NCBI GenBank assembly: GCA_012719415.1
Contig: JAAYAK010000210.1
Coordinates: 1 to 64,000 of the forward strand
Direction: 5' to 3'
Length of the DNA: 64,000 bases
From: Syntrophorhabdus sp.
Lineage (GTDB): Bacteria; Desulfobacterota; Syntrophorhabdia; Syntrophorhabdales; Syntrophorhabdaceae
Made by a program: the position numbers and the translations under genes. The number at the start of each line of letters is the position of its first letter. Within the stretch, counting starts at the first letter, position 1. Shown here in pieces: positions 55,078 through 63,362 of this stretch. The notes under the pieces are model-generated. The model was given only the letters and a program-made list of their open reading frames with translations. It had not been told where the DNA came from and made no database searches.

Positions 55078-55554
55078 ATGGAGAAAACAATGACAAGACT
55101 GAGAACGATGTGCGCGATAACACTGTGTCTCGTCCTCTTCGGGGCCCTGGCAACGGGGGCCTTCGCGAAGAATGAAAAGGTCTCGACACCCAAGGAGTAC
55201 GGGGCATACATCAAGACAAGCAAAGGGCTCGTCAGGCTCTTGCCCAACATCGTCTTCGATGAGAATGGGGTCATTTTCGTGGAGTCCAACAATCCCGCCC
55301 ATTTCTTCCTCAAGGATTTCCAGTATTTCGTCCTCTATGGCAAGTACGAGATGAGCGTGCTCACCGTGAACCCCATGGGGTTCTATCAACCGTCGGCGCT
55401 CGGCAAACCGCGTTTCGCCTTCGGCAAGGACATCGAGATCGACGTCAGGCCCCAGGGCAAGGACATGTACATCATCAAACCGAAGGGACTGCTCGGCAGG
55501 GGATACTACAGCATCTGGATCAACGATACGGCATGGGATTTCATGCTGGATTAA
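55078..55554 (+). CDS. Exported protein of unknown function
   Basis: A 158-residue protein with a signal peptide (MTRLRTMCAITLCLVLFGALATGAFA). The mature part looks beta-rich: TPKEYGAYIKTSKGLVRLLPN, FVESNNPAHFFLKDFQYFVLY, and GYYSIWINDTAWDF at the end. No domain recognised. The ATG at 55078 or the Met five codons on are both possible. It is 31 bases after yjbQ. Confidence 0.7.
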   Translation: MEKTMTRLRTMCAITLCLVLFGALATGAFAKNEKVSTPKEYGAYIKTSKGLVRLLPNIVFDENGVIFVESNNPAHFFLKDFQYFVLYGKYEMSVLTVNPMGFYQPSALGKPRFAFGKDIEIDVRPQGKDMYIIKPKGLLGRGYYSIWINDTAWDFMLD

Positions 55555-55638
55555 AACCGGCTTGAATGGCTTGAACCGCCTGAGCCGCTTGACAGCCTGT
55601 TGACAAGGTCATTTCTGAAGGTGGTTCGTGCTCGTTCG

Positions 55639-55664
55639 TCATTCCGGCGAAGGCCGGAATGACG
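55639..55664. repeat. GTCATTCCGGC palindromic element
   Basis: GTCATTCCGGC, four bases, GCCGGAATGAC: a perfect 11-bp inverted repeat. Similar palindromes are widespread in many bacterial genomes as short dispersed repeats. Confidence 0.85.
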
Positions 55665-55699
55665 TCGAAAATGAGTTCAGCTGTTGAGCGTTTAGAGAC

Positions 55700-55746
55700 A
55701 AAAAAAGACCCCTGTGGTGCTCGGTCACACAGGGGTCATTCTTTTT
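55700..55746. terminator. Bidirectional intrinsic terminator
   Basis: GACCCCTGTG (55707-55716) pairs perfectly with CACAGGGGTC (55728-55737). On the minus strand seven T follow (55706-55700), ending the tRNA-Gly/tRNA-Cys transcript; on the plus strand ATTCTTTTT follows, ending the transcript of the exported protein. Confidence 0.88.
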
Positions 55747-55795
55747 CCAGCGTTCAAGCGGCTTAAGCCATTCAAGCGGTTCAAGCCGGTTTTTT

Positions 55796-55870
55796 TGGAG
55801 GCGGCATCCGGATTTGAACCGGAGAATAACGGTTTTGCAGACCGTCGCCTTACCACTTGGCTATGCCGCC
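55796..55870 (-). tRNA. tRNA-Cys (anticodon GCA), CCA encoded
   Basis: Acceptor GGCGGCA/TGCCGCC with U73, then encoded CCA. The anticodon loop CTGCAAA gives GCA; the T-arm GGTTCAAATCC is standard. It is the second tRNA of the minus-strand pair. Confidence 0.95.
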
Positions 55871-55920
55871 ATTGAACTCAAGGACCAGGCGAGCCGCGTC
55901 GGCAACTCGTGAGGCGTATG

Positions 55921-55992
55921 CGGTTTTTTGGAGCGGGCGTCTTCACCCGCTTCGGTTTTTTGGAGCGGGCGTCTTCACCCGCTTCGGTTTTT

Positions 55993-56001
<9 letters not shown>
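55921..56001 (-). repeat. Tandem 32-nt repeat derived from the tRNA-Gly 3' end
   Basis: Two complete units (55921-55952, 55953-55984) and a 17-base partial third (55985-56001) of the sequence CGGTTTTTTGGAGCGGG + CGTCTTCACCCGCTT. The partial unit is the 3' end of tRNA-Gly itself (CCCGCTCCA on the minus strand). Each full unit also contains a short hairpin (AGCGGG/CCCGCT). Confidence 0.9.
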
Positions 56002-56067
<66 letters not shown>

Positions 56068-56079
56068 GCGTGTTGTTTC

Positions 56080-56108
56080 TTATAATACAAACCCCTCCCC
56101 GATGTCAA
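56080..56108 (-). promoter_or_regulatory. Strong promoter of the tRNA-Gly/tRNA-Cys unit
   Basis: Minus strand: perfect TTGACA (56108-56103), 17-base spacer and TTATAA (56085-56080), twelve bases before the tRNA. Confidence 0.82.
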
Positions 56109-56286
56109 GACGGAAAAGGTGGGGGGTATCCCCAGGGCACAACGCAAAAAAACCGGAGGAGACCCGGATAATCTCCCCCGGCATCCAGCAGGCAAGCCAG
56201 CTACCCTGCATCTTCATTCACAGTCGAAGGGCTTTCCTCCCCCCCTGTCGCCCCGGCCCCTTTCAGCGGGCCTTTTCCACTTGTTC

Positions 56287-56315
56287 GACAGGTGTATGAT
56301 ATGATGTCTCCTGTC
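56287..56315. promoter_or_regulatory. GACAGG/CCTGTC inverted repeat before the CRP/FNR gene
   Basis: GACAGG (56287-56292) and CCTGTC (56310-56315) are separated by 17 bases, 14 bases before the start at 56329. Could be an autoregulatory operator. The rest of 56109-56286 shows no gene I can support. Confidence 0.3.
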
Positions 56316-56328
56316 ATTTTTCTGTAAA

Positions 56329-57078
56329 ATGGGCTACATTCGTGCTAGTTTTTATGGGATGAAGACAAGGAAAGCCCAAGACGAAGCATCCCTGCCCTAT
56401 TTTTCCGATTCACCGTATGTCACCGACAATGTCGGCAAGTTCACGGATGAACTGGATACCCTCCTCGCCATCGGGCGCCTCAAACACTACAACCCCGGGC
56501 AGATCATATACCTGCAGGGTGAGGAGAGCACGAACTTCTACTTCGTCAGGGAGGGCAAGGTAAGGGTCAGCATCTTCAAGGAGAATGGTTCGGAGAAGAT
56601 ACTCGCGATACAGGAGGACAACACCTTCTTCGGGGAAAGTGCCGCCTTCGACCGTTACCCCTATTTCGCCACGGCCACGGCCATGGAGGAATCGAGCATC
56701 TACGCCTTCGATATCGAAGAGACCGAAGCCCTTCTCAGGGTACACCCCGAGGTCTCGCTCCTTATCATCACCTCCATCATCAGGAAGCTCAGGCTTCTCG
56801 GTCTGCAGGTGGAGGGCCTTTCATTTCTCGACGCTCAGAAGCGGGTGGCCAGCATTCTCCTGAAGCTCATGCACGAGGTCGGCGAGCCCACGGCCAACGG
56901 CATCCTGATAAAGAAGCGGATCACCCACGAAGACCTCGCCAACATCACGGGGCTCTCAAGGGTAACGGTAACGAATGTCCTCAATTACCTGGACAGACTG
57001 AAACTCATCACGAAAGGACGCCTGAAGTACACGATCATCGATCGCGCCAGGCTCGAGTCCTTTGTTCGGTCGAAATGA
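56329..57078 (+). CDS. CRP/FNR-family transcriptional regulator
   Basis: A 249-residue protein with an N-terminal cyclic-nucleotide-binding-type beta-barrel (YNPGQIIYLQGEESTNFYFV, NGSEKILAIQEDNTFFGES), a long helix and a winged helix with ITHEDLANITGLSRVTVTNV. There are no N-terminal Fe-S cysteines as in FNR, so it probably senses a small ligand. The stop overlaps the DctP start by four bases (ATGA), so it is translated with the TRAP genes, which it probably controls. Start could be ten codons later. Confidence 0.85.
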   Translation: MGYIRASFYGMKTRKAQDEASLPYFSDSPYVTDNVGKFTDELDTLLAIGRLKHYNPGQIIYLQGEESTNFYFVREGKVRVSIFKENGSEKILAIQEDNTFFGESAAFDRYPYFATATAMEESSIYAFDIEETEALLRVHPEVSLLIITSIIRKLRLLGLQVEGLSFLDAQKRVASILLKLMHEVGEPTANGILIKKRITHEDLANITGLSRVTVTNVLNYLDRLKLITKGRLKYTIIDRARLESFVRSK

Positions 57079-58058
57079 ACAGGGTGCCTCTCATATTTCG
57101 GGGTGTGCTATGCTCGCTTGCCCTGACGGCCGCCTGTCTCCTTCCTCCCGTGCCGGCGCACTGTACACGCCTGAAAACCGTCACCTTTGCAGCGACGAAC
57201 ACGGTGTGGGTCAGACAGTTCCAGCTCTTCACCGACGCGGTACATCGCGACAGCAGGGGAGAGACCCGTTTTCAGTTCGTGGGGGGGCCTGAGGCGATCC
57301 CGCCCTTTGAACAGATCGAGGCGATAAAGAAGGGCGTTGTGGACATCACCCTTCTACCCGCGGCCTATTTCGTGGCCCAGATGCCCGAAGCCGATGCCAT
57401 GAAGCTTTCTCCCCATTCTCCCATGGAAGAACGAAAAAGAGGGATCTTCGCGTTCTACAGGGAACTGATGGAAAAACGTCTCGACGTCATCTATCTCGGG
57501 AAGATAACGGGGGGGATCAGGTATCATCTCTACCTGAGGAAACCTTTGAAAGGACCCGACCTCAGAGGTCTCAAGATCAGGGTAACCCCGATCTATGAGC
57601 CCTTCGTCAGGGCCCTTGGCGGGGTTGGGGTAACGACGGCCCCCGGGGAGGTTTACGTCGCTCTCGAAAGGGCCATTGTGGACGGTTTCGGCTGGCCGTC
57701 CATCGGTGTTCACGAGATGGGGTGGGAAGAGGTGGTCCGCTATGTTATCGACCCCGGCTTTTACCAGACCGACGTCTGCGTGCTCATGAACGGGAAGACA
57801 TGGAATGGTCTTTCCGCCAGCGAAAAGAAGCTCATCGCCGGAGCCGTCGAGAAAGCGGAGCGGGAATCCTGTGACCTTTCCAGGAAACTGGCCCGCCAGG
57901 AAAGGCAGCTTCTGCTTTCCCGGGGGATACAGGTAATCGAGCTCAAGGACGGGGAAAGAGAACTCTACCTCGACACGGCCTACCGGGCAGGCTGGGAAAA
58001 GGTCATCGCAAAGAGTCCCGTCATCGGGGGACATCTCAAAAAGCTGATGGGGCGGTGA
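57075..58058 (+). CDS. TRAP transporter solute-binding protein (DctP family)
   Basis: A 327-residue periplasmic protein with a signal peptide (MNRVPLIFRGVLCSLALTAACLLPPVPAHC) and the family signature: RGLKIRVTPIYEPFVRALGG followed by PGEVYVALERAIVDGFGWPS; the Arg of the first is the carboxylate-binding residue. Substrate is most likely a carboxylate but its identity is not deducible. Confidence 0.88.
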   Translation: MNRVPLIFRGVLCSLALTAACLLPPVPAHCTRLKTVTFAATNTVWVRQFQLFTDAVHRDSRGETRFQFVGGPEAIPPFEQIEAIKKGVVDITLLPAAYFVAQMPEADAMKLSPHSPMEERKRGIFAFYRELMEKRLDVIYLGKITGGIRYHLYLRKPLKGPDLRGLKIRVTPIYEPFVRALGGVGVTTAPGEVYVALERAIVDGFGWPSIGVHEMGWEEVVRYVIDPGFYQTDVCVLMNGKTWNGLSASEKKLIAGAVEKAERESCDLSRKLARQERQLLLSRGIQVIELKDGERELYLDTAYRAGWEKVIAKSPVIGGHLKKLMGR

Positions 58059-58059
58059 T

Positions 58060-58536
58060 ATGAGGCGTTTCCTTTCCGGGACCCTCAATGCCACGGCCGT
58101 ATTCTCAGCCGCCTGCATCGCGTTCATTGCCCTTTCTATATCCTGCGAGGTCATAGCCAGGTATTTCCTGCACCGGCCCCTGCGGTGGACCGTAGAAATC
58201 TCGGAATACCTGCAGATCTACTTCGCTTTTCTCAGCGCCGCCTGGGTCCTGAGAAAAAAGGGGCACGTCAATCTGGATATCGTGGTGGGCCGACTCGGCC
58301 CCCGGAGCAGGAGGGCCCTCAGGGTCGCGACGGACATACTTGGCACCCTTGTGGCGGCAACGTTGTCCCTCTTCGCGGCAATCGTCGCATGGGAACAGTT
58401 CCTTCTCGGGACGCCCGTGATCAAGTCGCTGGAAGTGCCGAAGTGGATCGTCATTGCACCCATATCCGTCGGCATGTTCCTTGTCGCGGTCGAATCCTTC
58501 GTCGGGCTCGTCCACGACCTGCGAGGCAAAGACTGA
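58060..58536 (+). CDS. TRAP transporter small permease (DctQ family)
   Basis: A 158-residue membrane protein with four helices, including LDIVVGRLGPRSRRALRV and EYLQIYFAFLSAAWVLRKKGHV. It bridges the binding protein and the large permease. One-base spacing from dctP. Confidence 0.85.
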   Translation: MRRFLSGTLNATAVFSAACIAFIALSISCEVIARYFLHRPLRWTVEISEYLQIYFAFLSAAWVLRKKGHVNLDIVVGRLGPRSRRALRVATDILGTLVAATLSLFAAIVAWEQFLLGTPVIKSLEVPKWIVIAPISVGMFLVAVESFVGLVHDLRGKD

Positions 58537-58537
58537 C

Positions 58538-59842
58538 GTGGAATGGTGGGCCATACTCCTCATTCTCTTCGGCGGCTTCATCGGCCTTCTGCTGACGGGT
58601 CTCCCCGTCGCCTTCGCCTTCTTTCTCATCAATATCGCCGGTGCCTGTTTCTTCATGGGGGGGACGGAGGGCGTCAAGCAACTCATCCTTAACATGTACA
58701 GTTCCCTCGCCAACTTCACCCTTACCCCCATACCCCTTTTTATCTTCATGGGAGAGGTGCTTTTCAGGTGCGGCATCGCGCGCGACGTTCTCAATACATT
58801 TGACAAATTTTTCGGCAGGATCCCCGGCAGACTCGGCATACTGGCCGTCGCCGCTTCCACGTTCTTCTCCGGTCTCACGGGTTCCGCCATCAGCAACACG
58901 GCCCTTCTGGGCTCGTCACTCATGCCGGAGATGCGCCAGAGGGGCTATGGCAAGCCGCTCATGATCGGCCCCATAATCGGAACGGGGGGGCTTGCCATGA
59001 TGATCCCGCCAAGCGCGCTTGCCGTCGTGCTCGGTTCCGTGGCCCAGATATCCATATCGGGAATACTGATAGGGGGCATATTCCCGGGACTCATCATGGC
59101 ATTTCTCTACGCGGCCTATATCATAGGCAGGACATTTCTCCAACCTTCCATAGCGCCGGATTACGAGGTCCCAAGATCGGACCCCGTGAGCATCGTGAAG
59201 GAAATCCTCCTGTACGTCATGCCCCTGACGAGCGTCATCGCCCTCGTTCTGGGCCCCATATACATGGGGATCGCCACGCCCACCGAGGCCGCCTCCCTGG
59301 GTTGCGTGGGGGCCCTGACGCTTTCCGTTGCATACAGGAAGCTGACCTTCTCCATACTCTCTGAAACCCTGGCAGCGACACTGAGAACAAGCTCCATGAT
59401 CTTCCTCATAATAGCCGGTTCCGTGGGGTACAGCCAGATCATCTCTTTCAGCGGTGCCGGAGCGGGCCTCATCTCCGCCGTCGTCTCCCTCAACCTGCCC
59501 GACGCCCTTCTCATCACGATCATGCTGTCCATGCTGCTCCTCCTCGGCTGTTTCATGGACCAGATAGCGATGATGATGGTAACGGTCCCACTCTTCATAC
59601 CCATCGTCTACCAGGCGAACATCGATCCCCTCTGGTTCGGGATCATGATGCTCATCGCCCTCGATATCGGTTTCACCTCTCCGCCCTTCGGTCTTCTGCT
59701 TTTCGTGATGAAAGGGATAACTTCGGACGATGTCAGCATGATGGACATTTACAGCGCGGCCATTCCCTTCATCGCCTGCAATCTCTTCACCCTCGCCCTC
59801 ATCCTCGCTTTTCCCCAGATAGTGATGGTCTTTTTGAAATAG
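58538..59842 (+). CDS. TRAP transporter large permease (DctM family)
   Basis: A 434-residue protein with about 11 or 12 membrane helices; FFSGLTGSAISNTALLGSSLMPEM, GTGGLAMMIPPSALAV, and GIATPTEAASLGCVGAL are conserved DctM blocks. Symport driven by Na+ or H+. It starts with GTG at 58538, one base after the dctQ stop. Confidence 0.92.
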   Translation: MEWWAILLILFGGFIGLLLTGLPVAFAFFLINIAGACFFMGGTEGVKQLILNMYSSLANFTLTPIPLFIFMGEVLFRCGIARDVLNTFDKFFGRIPGRLGILAVAASTFFSGLTGSAISNTALLGSSLMPEMRQRGYGKPLMIGPIIGTGGLAMMIPPSALAVVLGSVAQISISGILIGGIFPGLIMAFLYAAYIIGRTFLQPSIAPDYEVPRSDPVSIVKEILLYVMPLTSVIALVLGPIYMGIATPTEAASLGCVGALTLSVAYRKLTFSILSETLAATLRTSSMIFLIIAGSVGYSQIISFSGAGAGLISAVVSLNLPDALLITIMLSMLLLLGCFMDQIAMMMVTVPLFIPIVYQANIDPLWFGIMMLIALDIGFTSPPFGLLLFVMKGITSDDVSMMDIYSAAIPFIACNLFTLALILAFPQIVMVFLK

Positions 59843-59850
59843 GGAGAGAA

Positions 59851-59998
59851 GAATAACCAAACCTCCATTCACCAAAGAATGACCAATAGCCACAATGACA
59901 CAGGCGGTCCGTTCTGCCCTGACCTTTGTTCAATTGGTTATTGGTGAATTGGTCATTATCTTTTTCATCGGTCATTGGGATTTGGTCATTGGTCATTT
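59851..59998. repeat. Heptamer element with facing arms between dctM and gpgP
   Basis: Left arm (59851-59905) has AATAACC/CCAAAGAATGACC-type units; right arm (59929-59998) reads TTGGTTA, TTGGTGA, ATTGGTC, ATTGGGA, TTTGGTCA, TTGGTCA. It covers the convergent junction between 59842 and 60089. Confidence 0.85.
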
Positions 59999-60088
59999 TT
60001 GTTTCCCTGGATCGCTCCGGAGGGTCAGCATGACCGTTGCCGCGGGCCTATTCCGGACAGATGCGGGTCATTCCTTCTCTCGATCTGC

Positions 60089-60916
60089 TTATCGGTCAAC
60101 CTCTTCCAGAAGCCTCATCACCGCCTGGTTCCATCCCTCCGGTCCTTCTCCTCTGGCCCGTTCGAAACCCTCCGCCGCGAGGACGTTGTCGTAGCCGCCG
60201 CCGTGTCTTTCGACAATGACCGGATGGTCGACAGACCGGAGCATCGGCAGGTCGTTGGGGCTGTCCCCCAGGGCCATCGTCATGACCTCACCATATTCTC
60301 CGCGGAACATCCCGGTGAGGATGGAAACAGCCTTTCCCTTGTCGCTTTCACCCAGGATATGATAGAAGGATCCCCGCGTGACCCTGAAGCCCTTCCTTTC
60401 TATGGAGGCTGTCAGTTTTTCCGCCGTCACCGGTCCACCGCCAAGGAGAAAAGGCTCGTCGAATTCCCGCTTTCCCGCCATGACCGCCTCGTCAAGGGGC
60501 AAACCCGTTGCGGCGGCGACCTCTTCGGCGGTCATGTCCCCGAAACCGCGGACGTCGAATCCTTCCTCGCGGAGCTCCCCGAGGGCCCTGCGCAGGTCCC
60601 GGTACCTCGCGCCGAGGCGAAGGACGAGGTACGGCCCCTCATTGTCCTGTTCGGGCGTGACCGGGGATACCATGTCCGCCCGGAAATACCCGCGGGGCAC
60701 AAAGACCGCGCCTCCGTTCTCGGAGATGAAAGGGTCGCCATTGTCCAGCTTTGCGCGGTAGTGCCCTATCTCGGCCCGCGTCTTGCTGGAACAGATCACC
60801 ACGGGGATATTCCGCACCCTGAGCATTTCGAGCGCGGGCAGGGCCGCGTCGAAGGAATAGGTCCGCGCGTGGAGGAGGGTTCCGTCAAGGTCCGTGAAAA
60901 CCACTATCCTTTTCAC
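60089..60916 (-). CDS. Mannosyl/glucosyl-3-phosphoglycerate phosphatase (HAD family)
   Basis: About 275 residues: VVFTDLDGTLLHARTYSF (nucleophile), VICSSKTRAEI, ISENGGAVFVPRG, and MALGDSPNDLPMLR (motif IV), the arrangement of MPGP-family phosphatases. It would dephosphorylate glucosyl- or mannosyl-3-phosphoglycerate to the compatible solute. The start is set at a GTG (60916) immediately before the DxD motif; an upstream ATG at 61018 would add 34 residues with little similarity. Confidence 0.78.
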   Translation of the reverse strand: MKRIVVFTDLDGTLLHARTYSFDAALPALEMLRVRNIPVVICSSKTRAEIGHYRAKLDNGDPFISENGGAVFVPRGYFRADMVSPVTPEQDNEGPYLVLRLGARYRDLRRALGELREEGFDVRGFGDMTAEEVAAATGLPLDEAVMAGKREFDEPFLLGGGPVTAEKLTASIERKGFRVTRGSFYHILGESDKGKAVSILTGMFRGEYGEVMTMALGDSPNDLPMLRSVDHPVIVERHGGGYDNVLAAEGFERARGEGPEGWNQAVMRLLEEVDR

Positions 60917-61046
60917 CGGTTCACCATTTTTCCGGCATCGCAGCCTGAGGGCGTCCGGCACACGGAAACCTGCAGTCTTTCTTTGTAACGTGATATCATA
61001 ATTATGATATGCTACCATAAGGTAGTTTCAAAATAGTGTAAAATAG

Positions 61047-61076
61047 TTGACAGATTTTAGTCTGCTTCTCGGATAG
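61047..61076 (+). promoter_or_regulatory. Possible promoter of the solute-synthase gene
   Basis: Perfect TTGACA (61047-61052) with a poor -10 (GGATAG or GATAGA) 17-19 bases on. The gene begins at 61106. Confidence 0.4.
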
Positions 61077-61105
61077 AGTGCTAGACTACATTCCAGGAGG
61101 TGAGC

Positions 61106-62314
61106 ATGGCTGATTTTTACCAGACAGGCGTAGTCCCCACACTGCACAGACTCGGAAAGGACAATCTGGAGGAGATAGAATCACGGCTCACGCGATACGC
61201 GCAGGACAGGCCGATCGCGCTCGTCCTCCCCTCGCTCTACAGTGAACTCGCCGGCGCAGCTCTTTCCCGGATCGTTGAAGAACTGAAACAGGTGCGGTAT
61301 GTCAAGGAAATCGTCGTGACCCTGGGTCCCGCATCGGAGAGCGAGTTCCAGAACGCCCGGCGTTTCTTCTCCGCCCTCCCCCAGAAAGTGTGCGTCATAT
61401 GGAACAACGGCAGGAGAATGAAGAAACTGTACCGGGCGATCGAGGGGGAAGACCTCCCCACCGGCCTCGAGGGCAAGGGCCGTTCCGTGTGGATGGCCTA
61501 CGGGTACGTTCTGGCGCGGAGGGAATTCAACGCCATCGCCCTCCACGATTGCGACATCCTCACCTATTCGCGCGACATGCTCGCGAGGCTCTGCTACCCG
61601 GTCACGAACCCCAGCCTCGATTATGATTTCTGCAAGGGCTTTTACACCAGGGTCACGGACAAGATGCACGGCAGGGTTACCCGGCTCCTCGTGACACCCC
61701 TCATACGGGCCCTTGTCAAGATCATCGGATTTCACCCCCTCCTTGTCTTCTTCGACAGTTTCCGCTATATCCTGGCCGGCGAGTTCTCCATGGATGTGAA
61801 CCTCGCCCGCATCAACAAGATCCCCGGCGACTGGGGCCTTGAGGTGGGAACGCTGGCCGAGGTCTACAAGAACACCTCCATTAACCGCGTCTGCCAGGTC
61901 GATATCGCCGAGAACTACGAACACAAGCACCAGGAGCTTTCCCCCGAAGATGCCTCGAAAGGCCTCAACAAGATGTGTGTGGACATCTGCAAGTCCATAT
62001 TTCGGACACTCGCCTCGGAGGGGATAGTCTTTTCCGACGGCTTCTTCAAAACCCTCTTCGCCACATACGCCCGTACCGCGCAGGACCACCTGAAGCGGTA
62101 CGAGGATGACGCCTCCATCAACGGCCTGCGTTTCGACCGTCACGAAGAGAGCCTCTCGGTAGAGACCTTCACCAAGGGCATCAAGACGGCCGCTGAGGTG
62201 ATCACGAAAGACCCCTTAGGCGTTCCGCTCATCTCGAGCTGGGACAGGGTGACGGCGGCGTTGCCCGACATACTCGACAGGATACGGGAGTCGGTAGATG
62301 AGGATAACAGGTAG
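61106..62314 (+). CDS. Glucosyl-3-phosphoglycerate synthase-like glycosyltransferase (GT81)
   Basis: A 402-residue GT-A fold transferase with VLPSLYSELAGAALSRIVEEL, IALHDCDILTYSRDM (metal/nucleotide D-x-D), FCKGFYTRVTDKMHGRVTRL and FDSFRYILAGEFSMD. This matches GpgS of thermophilic bacteria, which makes glucosyl-3-phosphoglycerate from NDP-glucose and 3-phosphoglycerate. The divergent HAD gene would be its phosphatase partner. AGGAGGTGAGC precedes ATG 61106. Confidence 0.8.
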   Translation: MADFYQTGVVPTLHRLGKDNLEEIESRLTRYAQDRPIALVLPSLYSELAGAALSRIVEELKQVRYVKEIVVTLGPASESEFQNARRFFSALPQKVCVIWNNGRRMKKLYRAIEGEDLPTGLEGKGRSVWMAYGYVLARREFNAIALHDCDILTYSRDMLARLCYPVTNPSLDYDFCKGFYTRVTDKMHGRVTRLLVTPLIRALVKIIGFHPLLVFFDSFRYILAGEFSMDVNLARINKIPGDWGLEVGTLAEVYKNTSINRVCQVDIAENYEHKHQELSPEDASKGLNKMCVDICKSIFRTLASEGIVFSDGFFKTLFATYARTAQDHLKRYEDDASINGLRFDRHEESLSVETFTKGIKTAAEVITKDPLGVPLISSWDRVTAALPDILDRIRESVDEDNR

Positions 62315-62359
62315 CGAAGAACACGCGGCCGGCCCTTATGAAGGCCGGCGGGAGGAAAG

Positions 62360-62620
62360 ATGCGCTTTCTCATACTGATCGCCTGCATTGTCATCGTTGT
62401 GGCCGTTTTCTCCAGCCAGAACTCACAGCCCGTCTCCCTCTCCTTCTTCGCCTGGACCTTTCAGGCATCGCTGGCCATCGTGGTCTTTCTCTCGGTCATA
62501 TGCGGCCTGATTGTTGGTGTCCTGGCATCCTTCCTCCTGCGCAGGACAAAGAAACGGAAGACGGTGACCGGGAAAGAACCGGGAACGATTCCCGGGTCTC
62601 CGGGCACGACAGGGTCATGA
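62360..62620 (+). CDS. LapA-domain (DUF1049) small membrane protein
   Basis: An 86-residue protein with two membrane helices: MRFLILIACIVIVVAVFSSQNSQPVSLSFF and ASLAIVVFLSVICGLIVGVL, then FLLRRTKKRK. This is the LapA pattern linked to envelope/LPS assembly. Its place in a glycosyltransferase cluster is not explained. GGGAGGAAAG before the ATG. Confidence 0.8.
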   Translation: MRFLILIACIVIVVAVFSSQNSQPVSLSFFAWTFQASLAIVVFLSVICGLIVGVLASFLLRRTKKRKTVTGKEPGTIPGSPGTTGS

Positions 62621-62675
62621 TCCCGGGTCTCCGGGACGGTTTTGAAGGACCGTCCGCACAGGTGAGGTAAAGCCT

Positions 62676-63362
62676 ATGGCAGAACACGAAGAACTGGAAC
62701 GTCCTTTCGACTTCAGGCAGTGCGTGAGCATCATAAGGTCGACGGGGGAAAAAGCGGGAGACCTGAAGGAATTGCGGGAGATAATCGCCAGGGTTAGCGA
62801 TGATTCCATATTCCATCACACCTACCAGTATTTCCTGAAGGAGCACATCCTGGAGTACACGAACGACTTCGCGCAATGGGCCGGAGAAAGCCTGGAGGAG
62901 AGGGCGCTGGCCGAGCAGCTGTCGAACATCGACCCCTATTCCTTCGAGTCCATCGCGGACCTTCGCGGGTCCCTCACCGGGGTGATCGATTCCTACCTCG
63001 AAAGGTTCCCGGAACCGCGCTACGCCCTTCCGGGAGACGAGTTCTTCTTCAACGAGACGGTCACCTTCGTCTTTCCTGTCGGGGTCTACGCGAAGAACCT
63101 GGCGGAGTTCTTTCTTGCCATGAGATTCGTGGACAGCGGCTGTATCTACTACCATTTTTACGAGGCACGTATGCGCATCCCCGGCGGTACGGACGACTTC
63201 TCCCGCTGGGTCGATGAGGCCCTCGGCAAGAGGGAACTGGCGGAAAGGATCCGGGCCATCGACCCCTTCATGCACAGCACGGAGGAGATACGAACGCATA
63301 TCTCCGATATCATCATGGAAGAAGTGAGCCGGGACATGGAAAAGGTGGAGGTGCATCCGTGA
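62676..63362 (+). CDS. DUF5752-like protein
   Basis: A 228-residue soluble protein (FDFRQCVSIIRSTGEKAGDL, IFHHTYQYFLKEHILEYTND, FVFPVGVYAKNLAEFF). It has two related helical halves and matches what I recall of the DUF5752 family, which often accompanies trehalose/glucosylglycerate glycosyltransferases. Function unknown. The stop overlaps the following start. Confidence 0.65.
   Translation: MAEHEELERPFDFRQCVSIIRSTGEKAGDLKELREIIARVSDDSIFHHTYQYFLKEHILEYTNDFAQWAGESLEERALAEQLSNIDPYSFESIADLRGSLTGVIDSYLERFPEPRYALPGDEFFFNETVTFVFPVGVYAKNLAEFFLAMRFVDSGCIYYHFYEARMRIPGGTDDFSRWVDEALGKRELAERIRAIDPFMHSTEEIRTHISDIIMEEVSRDMEKVEVHP

Larger units (their letters stand above)
55556..55788. repeat. 9-nt tandem element with facing arms around a terminator
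   Basis: Left arm (55556-55593) GGCTTGAAT, GGCTTGAAC, CGCCTGAGC, CGCTTGA; right arm (55750-55788) is its inverse with units in a different order (GTTCAAGCG, GCTTAAGCC, ATTCAAGCG, GTTCAAGCC). The centre includes the palindrome at 55639 and the terminator at 55700. Confidence 0.85.

Noticed and set aside
55700-55746. Small regulatory RNA between the exported protein and tRNA-Cys
   Set aside because: The strong hairpin has U-runs on both strands and is adequately explained as a bidirectional terminator.
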